Part shown: positions 1 through 9,764 of the stretch, piece by piece
How the letters are laid out: every line of letters begins with the position of its first letter
Numbering within the stretch: position 1 is the first letter of the stretch
Made by a program: the position numbers and the translations under genes
Assembly (NCBI GenBank): GCA_933228895.1
Contig: OW121852.1
Coordinates: forward strand, 105,669,544 to 105,733,543
From: Platycnemis pennipes
Lineage: Eukaryota; Arthropoda; Insecta; Odonata; Platycnemididae
Length of the DNA: 64,000 nt
Reading direction: 5' to 3'
The notes under the pieces: generated by a model
Told to the model about the DNA's origin: nothing
The model's input: only the letters and a program-made list of their open reading frames with translations
Databases searched by the model: none

Positions 1-165
1 TAATTCATGTCAATAGCTCAGTTCCTCAAAATTATATCTCGTTGAAAGATTTTCTGCGCTATGGATGTGTTTAAAAGAAAGCAATGGTGACAATTTATAA
101 GCAAATTCAGCGAAAATATAAGCCCCGACAAAGCAGACGGTGCCTAAAAGCCAAAAGGGTTTTTA

Positions 166-266
166 AGTTCCACAATGGATATCAAAGATAATAAAGCTTA
201 TAATACACATATACAATGGATATCAAAGATAATGAAGCCATATGGATACCAAAGGATAATAAAGCA
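166..266. repeat. Three imperfect copies of a ~24-bp direct repeat
   Basis: Copies at about 174-197, 216-238 and 242-265 follow the pattern ATGGATAtCAAAGATAATaAAGC. The first two are separated by 18 bases and the third follows almost directly. It looks like local slippage. No gene is involved. Confidence 0.7.
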
Positions 267-650
267 TCCAGTGTTTAAATTCAAGTTTGCCTTATATTAA
301 TCAAATATATTAGACGTGTAGTGTGGTTCTTTAATGAAAAAAAAACAAAGATTCCCGAAAAGAATTCCAAACAACCCAAGTATATTTAAATTAGGATTTA
401 TTGCAGATGTTGCAAGTAATGCCGAGGCAAATAAATCATATCCTCAAGTTATTTTATTATGATCTCTAAGTAAAATAGAACGAGCCCGCTCCTCAAAAAG
501 TCATTTTCAGCAGAGTGAAACAGAAGCCGATAGATTTCTTTATCCATTCTCGTAGTATTCACCAGAGCAGATGATTCTTTCCCACCTGAAAAACTCCCCT
601 GTGAATATCATATAAGGCTTCTGTGAATTCACTGACACTTTCATGGAAAA

Positions 651-1137
651 ATAGATCCCTTGCGACGACTAAGTGTGGCAAATTTAACCCCGAGAAAGCC
701 CGCGATACGTGCTATAAAACGGGCAGTTTAGAGCATCGCTGATTTTTTTCCGCAGCAAGAACTGGTGATCCGTCAGAATCTGTTTCCGTTCCATCACTGG
801 AAGGAAATTTCTGCGAATGCACTAAGAAAGAAACGCGAAGAATGGAACGAGGCTGCTAACGCTGTCTCTAACGCCCGCATCCCGTTATATTCGACATAAA
901 ACTCCAGCGGGAGAATGGAACATTTCCACCCGTAAGGTCGCACATGGAGTTTCAAAGGGCTTTGTGAAACTGCGCAGCGCGTACATGAAGCAGAGACTCA
1001 GACGCGAATCTGCGCCTCAAAAATGGCAGGAAGCCCACCAAATCCCTCTCTGATCCTCTCGCGGGCCGACAGAAGACTTCAGTTTTCAAACCTGCCATAC
1101 TAGCATGGCAGATAGATCCCTTGCGACGACTAAGTGT
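651..1137. repeat. 26-bp perfect direct repeat flanking 435 bp
   Basis: The same 26 bases, beginning ATAGATCCCTTGCGACGACT and ending AAGTGT, occur at 651-676 and 1112-1137. The enclosed segment is richer in GC than its flanks and ends in a small inverted repeat (CTGCCAT ... ATGGCAG, 1092-1111). No coding family is recognisable inside. It could be a long target duplication or two fragments of one dispersed repeat. Confidence 0.7.
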
Positions 1138-1254
1138 CACGTAGCGTCGTAGTACCAGTTAGTTTCCCAGTAACGCAAGTGGTTTTCCAGAAATAACTGG
1201 TACCCAAAATATAACACGAATTTGATTTGGCTGAACATGTCCAAAGGAACTTCT

Positions 1255-1320
1255 AGACTTGAACCTAGGACCTCAGTTCAGCGGCCTAACACGACCCTTT
1301 GAGCGACCACTCTTCCGTGA
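1255..1320 (-). mobile_element. tRNA-like SINE head, degenerate
   Basis: Read on the minus strand, it carries a B-box-like stretch (CTAGGTTCAAGTC) with GC-rich pairing segments around it, as in the heads of the tRNA-derived SINEs elsewhere in the window. The A box is poor and no known tail was recognised. Confidence 0.3.
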
Positions 1321-1324
1321 TAGC

Positions 1325-3080
1325 AATATAAACAATAGGCCTTCTAACATATCAGGGCAATGGACTTACTGAAGAACGCAAGAGTGTTATTGTCTCAAAT
1401 AACTTCTCTCATTTTTCGGGAAATAGTTTTATCAGATTTATGTATTGTTTGTCTCGCATACTGTTATTTTGAAGCCGGAGTCTGCAATGCATATGAATTC
1501 GTCAGGTTCACTTGATGTATTTCGCTAAATAGGAGAGCAGTTCAGATTTAAAGAGCTGTAAATGTAACTGTTAATTCAACCATAACAGACGCCAGCTGTG
1601 GAGAAGCTCTCTGCTCCCCGCCTTTCAGTTCCCTGCTAAGGTACTGCGTAGATGTAAAGAACCCATATGAAATTAAAACACATTTGTTGGGCAGATTATA
1701 GCCAAAACCTTCTATATAACTCCTTCCAGAATTTAAATCTTTGACTGATATGCCTTCTCCAGATAATGTAGAATAGAGAGCGAGTGGAAACTTATGCTTT
1801 AAACCTAGTTCATAAACTTACTTTGCAAACATGAACACAGGGATCTAGCATAGTCGTGCAAAGCTCTTCTAGCAATTTAGAGACCTCGGAAGTTCCCTTG
1901 GAAATCACTCCATAAAAAAGACGCAGAGGTCATCCGGATCCTAAGATATCTCCCAAGGGTGTCTAGGCTAAGAGGCCAAGCTTTGTAAGGTCGTGGAAGG
2001 GGAGTCAGGAGACGATTGTGCGAGAAAGGAAGAGAAAGGGGCTCTAAGTCGAGACGTGGCGTTAGAGAAGAGAGATAGATGGAGGAGGGGAATTAAGGGA
2101 GGGAAGTCTGAGGGGTGATTCATAGGAAGGGATGGAGGAAGGAGCTCTCCCCACCCCGGCAATAAATTGAAAGAGGAGAAACAGAACGGTGGGGGAGAGG
2201 CGGGTAAAAGAGCCAGGATCAGGTGCAAAGTCGTGGCCGGATCCTTGGAAAGAGGAAGGCTGTTCTTCGGAGGTGAAGACGGGAACGCTTCGGTGGGGAT
2301 GAGAACCTATTCGAGAAGAGTGATAAGCGGACGGGGTGCAGTCTGAAGTCGTTGCAGCTGAGCCAATGGTGGCGTAAGTGGGGGCAGTAACGTTTAAGGG
2401 ACGTCTGGGGCACGAATCGTGAAAATGTATCGTACAAAACGTAGTGCAAATAGACATAAATGCGTCTACTGGCGGAAACGGTAAACTGTAGAAAATAAAA
2501 AATAGAATTAGCTAAATGGTTTTTGGCTTAACAATGTGGAAATCCATTTGAAATAGAATGAGACAGAAAACGAGGTATGTTTTCACTACATTTTATTCGT
2601 ATGTTAAAACCATTTACGATGCATCTGTGTTATTATCCTTCACAAGACATATTCAAAATATCCAAATCCAAGTATCAAAAAGTAAATTATAATATGAATA
2701 TTCAAACTCATGCTTGGATGTGATGTCGTCAGTAGTCGTTCTTTGGCGAAAAGGGCTCTTTTAAAATCACTAGATCAGTAGTTTTAACCAACAGAATTAT
2801 TACCTTCAGTAAAAGGTATGATTTCTTTTTATGGAAATGGGTAACTGCCTCAAAGGCATCTTACCATTTTGGATACTGGATAGAAATAACAGAATAAATA
2901 GAAGATTGAGTAACATAAAGTTGCTACGAAGGTTGGCAAATGGGTACTGATGATTACTATGATTAATAGAAAGAGAGAATACAAATAACTGCAAAATGAA
3001 ACAGATTCCAATGTAACACATTTATCCCAAAACGTATTTTAAATTAGAATTTCCTGATTTACTTTCCTCTTCACCGGCCC
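1325..3080. other. No supported gene: purine-rich 2.0-2.4 kb block in AT-rich DNA
   Basis: Minus-strand open frames of 76-131 codons lie between 1968 and 2457 because the plus strand is rich in GGA/GAG runs, so stop codons are depleted. They encode low-complexity Ser/Pro/Leu text without a recognisable domain. The rest is AT-rich with no feature seen. Confidence 0.5.
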
Positions 3081-3099
3081 ATGAAACTATCGCATCTTG

Positions 3100-3370
3100 A
3101 GTCTATTCCAAGAAGTAGTCCCGCCTTCTCTCCAGCATTCAATCAGACTTATTTTTTGTTAATATCCTTCAAACTTCATCTCTTACTTCGGCTGTCAGTT
3201 TATATTAATCGCCCTTATAACATTCACTTTCTAAGACCTGCCTTATATTGCTATCGTACCGACAACTTGGCAAATGTTGCCGATCTTCACTACTCACGCT
3301 CCATTTACTTATGCAAGTCCACCTCGTAATGATGCCATATACTGTCAGCGTATTCGTATTAAAGTCTAAC
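3100..3370 (-). mobile_element. CR1/Jockey-like LINE fragment, decayed
   Basis: On the plus strand, 3241-3365 aligns by eye with the minus-oriented LINE copy at about 49330-49440. Shared pieces include ATCGTACCG, GCCGATCTT and CATA.ACTG.CAGC.TATTC. It corresponds to the reverse-transcriptase C-terminal region around the conserved YAASVWDPY segment. Many frame breaks show it is old. The left part of the span is less certain. Confidence 0.5.
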
Positions 3371-3486
3371 GAGGTAGTAATAATTATCTGTACGATCAGA
3401 GCCATCCAAATTAGCTATGTTTCCAATGCACCGTTCGGCCAACCCAAAGTCCGCGAGTTCCAATGCCATCTAAGGCTTCACTGTTC

Positions 3487-3660
3487 ACATCTACACCTAT
3501 CCAATGCCCTGTGAGCCACCACGAAGGTGTGGGGCAGGGGGTGAAAATCACCAAACATGCAGTATTGACATGCAATGCACTGTTGGCATGCATACTAGGC
3601 CGCACTTGGAGATGCTAGATAATAGGGTCACATGCAGCTAGATGGTTAGTATCTACATGT
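3487..3660 (-). mobile_element. Repeat with the shared LINE-type 3' tail, type-B body
   Basis: Read on the minus strand it has ACTAACCATCTAGCTG, then a tract leading to GCATGTTTGGTGATTTTCAC, CCCCTGCC, a GGTGGCTCACAGGGCAT segment and GTAGATG. The same order occurs on the plus strand at 7925-8106. The tail matches that of the CR1-like LINE, but the upstream part does not match its 3' UTR. Confidence 0.75.
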
Positions 3661-3954
3661 ATGAAAGGATTATCTGTTGCTATTGCATGCATCATGCACT
3701 ACAGACTATCCTAACAATATTTCACCTAACTATTCCTTTACTACACTGCCTACTGTTGAGTTTGGCCTGAGATTAGAGTAAAAGTTGTGATTAACATTAA
3801 TGGCAGATATTGCCTAATTAAGGGATAGACAGAAATATGAAGAGAATATCAGCTATGGGAACCGAATGCAGGACGGCTTCATGCCAATCTTCACTTGTTT
3901 ATATCTGTATCTACGGACTATTCTGCACGCCACCTCAAGGTTTCGTACACATAA

Positions 3955-5005
3955 TGTATATCATCATCATTGGTCATCAATCCTCAAATTAGTTTGAGGC
4001 AGCTCTCCAATGAGTCCTTCTATCGGCTTATCTCTTCATATTTACGTTTTTATTCTCTTTCACATCCTTCATCATTGTTCCATATATCTAGCACAAAGCT
4101 TTACTTTGCTATTCTTCCCGTCCACTTGTCCCTCGACGATTGTCTTCATCAGGCCATCATGTCCCATGATGTGGCCGATTAAGTTTTCCCATCTTCTTCT
4201 TATGGTATGCAGAAGACTTCTCTTTCCTCCCACTCTTCTTAGGACTTCCTCGTTACTTACTCGGTCGATCCATTTAATCTTCATCATTCTTCTGTAGCAC
4301 CTCATTTCGAATGCTTCCACCCTTTTTTTCCGCTGCTGTCATTGTCCATGCCTCACTGCCATAGAGAAACATGCTCCAGATGTACGTTATAATGAATTGC
4401 TTCCTTACTTCTAGGCTTGTATTTCCAGCAGTATGTAGATTCTTCTTTTGGTAGAATGCCCTCTTTGCCTGGGCTATTCTGCTGACTATTTCTTTCTTAC
4501 TTCGTCCGTCGTTGGTTACTCGGCTTCCAAGGTTGCAGAACCCTGTCATTTCTTCCATCTTTTGTTTTCCTAGTTTAACGTTGGGTTCGGTCTCCTCTCT
4601 CCTTACTGCACACCAGTATCTTAGTCTTCTTTTTATTGATCTATAGCTGATATCTGACCATTGTCCTTTTCATGGTTATCAGCAGCTTATTCAGCTCCTT
4701 CTCTGTCTCTGCTACGAGTGATATATCATCAGCGAACCGCGGAATGCTAATTTTTTCTCCGTGGATATTCACTCCAGAAGACTTCTCCTTGATTCCATTG
4801 ATGGCATTTATTATGGCATATTTATGGCAACATTATAAATCACAGGAGACAGTGCACAGCCTTGTCTCATTCCTTTCTTTATTCTTGCTTCTTCACAGCT
4901 GGGTCCAGATTCAATCACAGATACTACTCGGTTTTTATACAGACTGTGGATAATTCTTTGGTCATTGTAGGACGCTCCAATTCCTACAATGACATGATGT
5001 ACATG
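3955..5005 (-). mobile_element. RTE-like LINE, 5'-truncated, inactive (RT domain to 3' end)
   Basis: Reading from 5005 down on the minus strand there are recognisable reverse-transcriptase pieces. The first is IIHSLYKNRVVSVI followed by KKGMRQGCALSP (RT QGxxLSP motif, about 4811-4965). Next is IPRFADDISLVAETEKELNK with the catalytic-type FADD near 4724. Then come CNLGSRVTNDGRSKKE with YIWSMFLYGSEAWTMT (4330-4558), and FEMRCYRRMMKIKWIDRVSN with LIGHIMGHDGLMKTIVEGQV (4072-4310). These pieces lie in different frames; one clear break is near 4320. The element ends in a 3' GATGATGATGATA-type tail near 3960. The endonuclease half is absent. It matches the widespread RTE-type family often misannotated as craniofacial development protein 2. 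Confidence 0.9.
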
Positions 5006-5009
5006 CACT

Positions 5010-5815
5010 TACATGCACAAGTTTACTTATATGACCTACCTTATGAGTATCACACGAGACACACAACACAAATTACACAGGATGCAGATCATTAACGGTA
5101 TTGTATAACTTACACGCTAAGAGTCAGTTATGAAGTGCATAAAATTTTTTTTTTTCAAATATCATTCGCTCTATTGTGATGAATTTTACGCAAAGGTTCT
5201 CACCAATATTGCCACACATCATGTAAAATGACGTCTGCGAGAAGATCTGCCGATCTCGAGCGGTATCGGGCGGGGTGGCAGAGGAACGAAGGAATATTAC
5301 ATCTGTCGCAGGCCTGCGAACGGATTGGTGGGTGTAGGAGGAGTGAGAGAGGTGAAGCAGGTGGAAGCAAACGGCTTTTCGGTCCGTACGTACACAAAGT
5401 GCTCGGGGGAAGGGATGGCGGAGGTAGGATTATGCGACGATCTCGCGGGAGCAATTCAGCGGGGTCGAAGGGGGTTTAAGGGAACACATGGGAAGGAGCA
5501 GCCCCCTCCCGGCATAAGGGAGGCCGAGGATTAGGGTTGGATGGACGGGGAAATTGATCGGCCCGAACGAGAGGAACTCGAGAGGGTGGCAGAAGAGGAA
5601 CGTCAATATCTACGACCGATAATATTTGTCGTCTCCGCGTCTAAAGCTGGGAATGATGTTCCTTTAAAATTTTTCCCCTCGTCAACTTGTTGTCCGGTAT
5701 TATCAAACTCTGGGTGGATATTTACCAGCAAAGGTGATATTTTCAAAGCAACCTTTGATGTTCATTTTAAAGAGTTAAGCATTTTACCAGTTGAATAGTT
5801 ATTACAGTGTATTTT
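5010..5815. other. No supported gene: purine-rich block
   Basis: There is a T run near 5148-5157. A GC- and purine-rich stretch at 5225-5600 holds overlapping open frames of 69-85 codons without recognisable domains; these look like chance frames. Nothing else was seen. Confidence 0.5.
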
Positions 5816-5817
5816 AA

Positions 5818-5839
5818 TCACTGAAAATTATTTCAGTGA
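5818..5839. repeat. Perfect 9-bp hairpin
   Basis: TCACTGAAA and TTTCAGTGA flank the four-base loop ATTA. It is short and lies directly upstream of a LINE remnant. A role is unknown. Confidence 0.6.
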
Positions 5840-5849
5840 TAAATACAAA

Positions 5850-6050
5850 AAGGAAAGAGTGTACTATCAAAACGCTGAACTTAGAAAAGTTAATATATAT
5901 GAAATTCCAAGACATTATACACATAAGGGCAGTCGGCAACTAAGTGTTTATGTGCCAAAAGTATTTAATAAAATGAGTGATGACTTAAAAATATTGAATA
6001 TATAGGTGAAGTCAAGAGAAGGACCAAGAAATGGTTGCTGAGCACATAAT
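5850..6050 (+). mobile_element. C-terminal remnant of a Jockey/Daphne-like LINE
   Basis: In frame, the stretch encodes IPRHYTHKGSRQLSVYVPKV followed by FNKMSDDLK. After a one-base shift it continues as VKRRTKKWLLST and a stop at about 6046. The pattern of aromatic/basic text, VPxxFNxxP-like text and a terminal K-W-L-L is typical of the extreme C-terminus of many LINE reverse transcriptases. No catalytic motifs remain. The 3' UTR may extend into the AT-rich sequence after it. Confidence 0.55.
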
Positions 6051-6579
6051 TAATGTTATTAGAGATAAGTACTAATAAATTCTTTACTGTACTCTACTGA
6101 AAAAGTCTAAATATCACCTGCTGATAACCCAAGAGTGGCTTGGTAGGACCATAACTGTAAATTAATTTAAAAGTAAAAAGTGTGCACTTAAATTAATGTA
6201 ATTAGCTATCCTGAAAATGGCAACTGGTTTCTTATTTAAATGTTTAATTTATTGTTATATTTTGTAAATAATGCTGTCCTATACAATTATGTAAAAGTTC
6301 ATATGAGTCATTATGTATTACCCTGTTGCTTTTTGGGGTTTTGTGCGCAACCAACTTGATTTCCGATTATTATTAGCAGTAGAACGAGGTTTCTAGGCTA
6401 AATCTCTTTGCCCAATCTGCCTTTAAATTTCAGACAAGGGTTCGCCATATTGCGACTCACGAACGACATTCACCACACATTATTAAAGACATGACTATTA
6501 TTTATGGTGGTACGTACAAGTGACGGGAGAAAAATACATAAATGCAATAAAGTTGCAATAGTTCATCTGTAATTTAATT

Positions 6580-6690
6580 GCCTTGGTAGCTCAACTGGTA
6601 GAGCACCTGTCCGGAAATAGGGAGGTCCGTGATCGAGTCCCGGTCAAGGCGAATGATTTTTTTCTCTGTGGAATATTTGCTTTACCCACC
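6580..6690 (+). mobile_element. Short tRNA-derived SINE with nearly intact tRNA fold
   Basis: Positions 6580-6650 form a 71-base cloverleaf. The 7-bp acceptor is GCCTTGG/TCAAGGC with one G-T pair. The D stem is GCTC/GAGC, the anticodon arm is weak (three of five pairs, loop CCGGAAA, C instead of T at position 33), the variable loop has four bases, and the T stem is 4 of 5 with loop ATCGAGT. No CCA-type end or terminator tract follows directly. Instead a tail GAATGATTTTTTTCTCTGTG appears, which recurs at 32.1 kb and inverted at 31.95 kb. The recurrent tail and damaged anticodon arm favour a SINE over a working tRNA gene. Confidence 0.75.
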
Positions 6691-6877
6691 TACCTTTTAT
6701 TCGAGCGATTGTGTTCCCTTTTCATTTTCCCAATCCTATCTAAGATATCTGTGGGGCTTGGGACTGAAAATGGGATGTCATCTGGCAGTCCAGTGTTGTG
6801 TGAGGTATTATAAGCGCGAGATCAATCTGTCAGCAATGATACGGACGAAGGACTTGAAGCTAACCCAAATAACAGCA

Positions 6878-7046
6878 TGTTTTTGCATGTTTGCTTTGCT
6901 TTTTTTATCTTTTTTTAAATAGTGAAGTTTAGAACAGTATATAAATACTAATCCTTTATAATGCATGATATGCATGCATGTTTGGTGAGAATTCACCCCC
7001 TGCCACGCACCTTTATGGTGGCTTGCAGGGTATTATGTAGATGTAT
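6878..7046 (+). mobile_element. CR1-like LINE 3' UTR and tail
   Basis: The stretch TTTTTAAATAGTGAAGTT to TCCTTTATAATGCATGATAT aligns with the 3' UTR of the LINE copy at 53480-53540. It is followed by the family tail GCATGTTTGGTGAGAATTCA, CCCCCTGCCACGCACC, GGCTTGCAGGGTATTATGTA. It is a heavily 5'-truncated copy with no coding part. Confidence 0.8.
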
Positions 7047-7049
7047 ACG

Positions 7050-7920
7050 GGCATGAATCAGTGAATTAAACTGGCGTAGTTTCATTAACTGGAGCCACCT
7101 TAAAAATATGCCTTTAAAACGACTAGTTAGAAACCAGTCACTCAGACACATCCTCCGAAATTGAAAGCGCATGCCTACTGAGATTCAAAATACTGATGGC
7201 AGTATTTTACGTCAATTTTTCTCATTTGGACTCTGAATACTTGGGAGGGAGTGGGACTACTGAAAACGCTGAATAAATGTTTTTAAATTTCATAATGTTC
7301 CTTTCGAGTATCCTTCTTTGTCAAAAAATATTATCAAATAATTTTTAAATCGTTGAGTGGGACTGGTTTGGTTATTTGGCCTCAAATTTTTGCCTGCCCC
7401 TGCTATAGACATGCACAACGCCCTTGCTCCAGTCAGGTACCCTTGAATTGTCAGGCCGGTGTGTAAACCAACCTTTCTACCACGATCGGCATTGCTAAGA
7501 GCTCTCTAATGTCTCATTACAGAACTCAATGGCAAAAAGTAGTGAAAGCAAGCAAACCTAATTTAAAGTACACTGATTCTAGAAAGAAAGTGGAGAATAG
7601 AAAGTGGACTGACAAAAATTTAAGGATTGTAAAGGGCCTATTACACAGACGAAAAAAATACATACTCGGGAACTCAGGAAAGGGAGTAAACCTTATAGAG
7701 AAGCTTGCTATTAATTATAGAGTGGACTTTTAACATTTCATCAATTGAAAGGTTGCGATTATGTACTCATAAACTCAATATGAGATGCAATGAAGACAAC
7801 TTGTTGTACGAGTATAAGGGTATAAGTCTGGTGGTATAAGTATGAAACTACCTACTTGGCTTTTGTCGTATTACTCTTAACTAATCCAGGGGTAGGGTAA
7901 GGTTTACGTTGCGGTTGGAC
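7050..7920. other. No supported gene
   Basis: AT-rich. A 74-codon Lys-rich frame at 7509-7733 resembles no family I recognise and lacks a splice or promoter context. No repeat assignment was possible. Confidence 0.45.
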
Positions 7921-7924
7921 AACT

Positions 7925-8106
7925 GGCCCCTCACCTTCTTATTATGTAGACACTAACCATCTAACTGGTTGTGACCCTTTTATCGAGCATATCTCCATTA
8001 AATATCCTAGTTGCATGTCAATAGTACATGTTTGGTGATCTTCACCCCCTGCCACACACCCTCATGGTGGCTCGCAGGGTATTACGTATATGTAGATGTA
8101 GATGGA
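7925..8106 (+). mobile_element. Repeat with the shared LINE-type 3' tail, type-B body
   Basis: It begins near CACTAACCATCTAACTGG and continues through TGCATGTCAATAGTACATG. It ends in the tail TTTGGTGATCTTCACCCCCT, GCCACACACC, GTGGCTCGCAGGGTATTACG and GTAGATGTAGATG. It is the plus-strand counterpart of the copy at 3487-3660, so the body as well as the tail is repeated. Confidence 0.8.
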
Positions 8107-8109
8107 TGT

Positions 8110-9580
8110 GCGAGAGTACTAGTCTGTTCTCCACAAGTTTTCCTTCCGTCCACCTTCCCCGACGGTACCTATGTGGTACAAATTGAGGCGACGAACTCCT
8201 GAATGCTCCAAGGAAGCCACACAAACCTGTCTTACGAAATTGGCACAATTTCTTGGCCGCGTGTTCTTTCCCTCTCAAAGTTTCATAACGGATGTGGTGC
8301 GACTCGGAGAATTGAGAGCACGACTGAGTTTTCGAAAGAAAGAACTGGCGAAGACAAAGGAATGCCTCGGAGACGATTCTTAGAAAAATGCGGGAGCCCT
8401 CCCCGATGGCGTGCACGCCTTCCCACGAACGGAAGAGAAAATGAGATTCCGAAAGACTTCACGGAATGGCGCTCAACGGGCGATGAGATAAATAGTCACG
8501 CATCAACCAGGACGCTTCTCTCGAGCCTTCCGACGGGCAGGGAACCTAATGGAAGAGAACAAATCGATCCGCCGTACACTATCCACTGACTCATTGAAAA
8601 CAATGTGACCCGCCGATTGTGCGTGAAGTTCAAGTTAGAATGTACTCGAAGAGACATTGATATGCTGACCGTTAGCAATGACGCCAGAATAGGGGTGCTT
8701 GGGAAAGATTAGACCCCACCTACTCTGTATAAAACATTACGTTTTACACAGCCTCTCATAGGGATTGAGTGTATCAAAACACAAATAACAACGAAATCGA
8801 GTACAATTTTAATCGTAGCGGCATCCGTTAACCTCCATGAGTCAATTAAACGCAGTTACTAATGCATTTGATTCCAACGGGAGTTAATTTAATTACTGAA
8901 ACTGGTTAAAATTTAACCTATCGAAACTACATATTTAGCACTCATTTGTAAAGTTGCGCTCTTTCCTGTTTCACTGAAAATTTTGAGAAATGCATGATTT
9001 ATGTTACTACTTTAAGTTTAGTTCTTCAGTAGTTATCTAGTTACCTGCAGATACAAGGGTTTCGTATGAGGTGCCCTTCTGGCTATTAGTAGGTTAAAAA
9101 TGAAATTATTCCCTGCTATGCTCTACTGCCACTTTTTCACTCCCACACTTTTAGCCAAAGGAGATATCTCCCTAAAGGTGCAGTGCAGTGCTTCGTAAAA
9201 AGACCCTGGTGCCATCAGTGGAGGCAGAAAATCCTATTGCAATGCAAAACATAATTATTTCCAAACATCTTCCCTCAAGTTGAAGTTCACCGTTTCGTAG
9301 AAGGATCCTAGTGTCATCAATGAATTCCAAAAATTGTATTGCAATGCAATTGATAATTATGTATTTGTAATTGCAAATGTATCCCAAAATAACCATCAGT
9401 TTTTAATCCTATACCTTATCGTATATTTTTCTTATGATCTTTAATACATTCAAGAGAATAAATAAATTCAATGGAATCACTTATATATCAACTCAATAAA
9501 TAGTATCAATTATTTATTTAACTGTATCCAACGTAACTTTGTGGAACTGCTTCATAATTGAAATAGAAACGAAACTGGTA
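8110..9580. other. No supported gene
   Basis: The first 500 bases are of medium GC and carry overlapping frames of 60-128 codons on both strands without a recognisable domain. From about 8800 the sequence is AT-rich. Two related segments at about 9178-9225 and 9280-9325 (GTTCACCGTTTCGTAGAAGG-like text followed by GTGTCATCA) look like a decayed local duplication. Confidence 0.4.
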
Positions 9581-9599
9581 TGTTACACATAAAATTATT

Positions 9600-9640
9600 T
9601 ATTACACGAACCGGATTTTTCCGAGGATTGACATCTTCAG
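9600..9640 (-). ncRNA. Degenerate hammerhead-ribozyme-like motif (left arm of inverted pair)
   Basis: On the minus strand CTGAAGA (9640-9634) is followed by TGTCAATCCTCGG, an A-rich remnant of the GAAA box, and TCCGGTTC. Compared with the right arm, the second strand of helix II and the GAAA box are damaged, so self-cleavage is unlikely. Confidence 0.5.
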
Positions 9641-9689
9641 GACGCAATTGCAAGTGCAAATAACTAGGAATTTCATTTCAATACAACTT

Positions 9690-9760
9690 TTTGCGTCCAC
9701 TGATAACCTGAAGATGTCGATCCTCGACGAAACCCGGGTCGCGAAATGAATAAGTTTTAT
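9690..9760 (+). ncRNA. Hammerhead-ribozyme-like motif (right arm of inverted pair)
   Basis: The core order is CTGAAGA (9708-9714, matching CUGANGA), then one extra T. A hairpin GTCGA/TCGAC with loop TCC (9716-9728) follows, then GAAA (9729-9732), then CCCGGGT with C at 9740 as the candidate residue before cleavage. The short helix III is self-complementary (ACCCGGGT), as in the minimal motifs found in Penelope-like elements. Helix I is poor: only one clear pair next to the core. The extra base between the core A and helix II is a deviation from the textbook motif. Confidence 0.55.
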
Positions 9761-9764
9761 GTGA

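Noticed and set aside
2062..2457. 131-codon minus-strand frame
   Set aside because: The complement of a GGA/GAG-rich block; two further overlapping frames in the same stretch show that stop depletion, not coding, is the cause.
3955..4290. Plus-strand hydrophobic frames (70 and 95 codons) as a membrane protein
   Set aside because: They are the antisense of the RTE-like LINE coding region.
6580..6650. Functional tRNA gene
   Set aside because: The anticodon arm pairs poorly, position 33 is C, and the sequence after it recurs with other tRNA-like heads, so a SINE is more likely.
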